DNA of 64,000 nt from Fratercula arctica. Its lineage: Eukaryota; Chordata; Aves; Charadriiformes; Alcidae. A model generated the notes under the pieces. It was not told the DNA's origin, ran no database searches, and was given only the letters and a program-made list of their open reading frames with translations. Each line of letters starts with the position of its first letter. The stretch's first letter is position 1. The translations under genes were made by a program, and so were the position numbers. Positions 63,780 to 64,000 of the stretch are shown in pieces. The stretch spans positions 2,997,791 to 3,061,790 of the forward strand of contig CANTUZ010000024.1 of assembly GCA_947846985.1 (NCBI GenBank). The letters are read 5' to 3'.

Positions 63780-64000
63780 GGGAGCGGCGACACGGGGTAC
63801 AGCCCCACACGGCACCGGGGCCAGCCCCATGGGGGTCTGGGGGCACGGGGACCTGCCCCATGCGGGTATGGGAACACCGGGACCTGCCCAGTGGGGACCT
63901 AGGGACACTGGGACCTGTCCCATGTGGGTATGGGAACACCAGGACGACACTGGGACCTGCCCCACGGGGACCTGGGGGCACAGAGACCTGCCCCATGTGT
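63780..64000. repeat. GC-rich minisatellite upstream of TPM3 1b
   Basis: Blocks of gggacctgccccatg, gggtatgggaacacc and ggggacctagggacactg recur. A 62-bp period is seen between 63861 and 63923. It continues past the window end. Confidence 0.7.

Overview
The window is vertebrate nuclear DNA, most likely from a bird. Genes are intron-rich with GT-AG splice sites, several promoters are CpG islands, and at least 14 CR1 LINE copies are present, most ending in the CR1 tail (tcatagaatcacagaat on one strand, attctgtgattctatga on the other). Genes are packed closely, as on avian microchromosomes. The species cannot be named from the sequence.

Layout, left to right. (1) 1-6589, minus: SMG5. Only coding exon 1 is recognisable; the rest is intron 1, including about 1 kb of polypyrimidine repeat next to the exon. 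(2) About 6.5-7.0 kb: a CpG-island promoter shared head to head by SMG5 and TMEM79. (3) 8611-10286, plus: TMEM79 (mattrin), three coding exons. (4) 12368-16103, minus: GLMP, six coding exons. Its signal-peptide exon does not join exon 2 in frame in this sequence. (5) 16575-26280, minus: CCT3, all 14 coding exons, 545 codons. Its poly(A) signal lies about 250 bp upstream of the GLMP start codon. Two 618-bp LTR-like copies sit in GLMP and CCT3 introns. (6) About 27-30.4 kb: intergenic CR1 copies and a small hydrophobic ORF. (7) 30.4-34.6 kb, plus: SSR2 (TRAP-beta), 183 codons. (8) 34.7-37.5 kb: repeats, including a degenerate minisatellite split by CR1. (9) 38.2-47.2 kb: relics of NUP210L on the minus strand. 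Its exons carry a stop codon and a CR1 inserted in coding sequence, and most of the gene is missing. One intact-looking UBAP2L exon lies there on the opposite strand. (10) 47.3-63.6 kb, minus: TPM3, starting at the short-isoform first exon (1b), with two alternative exons 6 and three alternative terminal exons.

The live genes are housekeeping or broadly used: mRNA decay (SMG5), lysosomal membrane (GLMP), chaperonin (CCT3), ER translocon (SSR2), cytoskeleton (TPM3), and an epithelial membrane protein (TMEM79). They share no pathway. The order SMG5-TMEM79-GLMP-CCT3 and the pair TPM3-NUP210L are both as on human 1q21-q22, but here SSR2 lies between the two blocks. I found no sign of a new multigene system. 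The strongest observations are the decay of NUP210L, the stray UBAP2L exon, the GLMP exon 1 phase problem, the paired LTRs, and the motif-dense SMG5/TMEM79 promoter.
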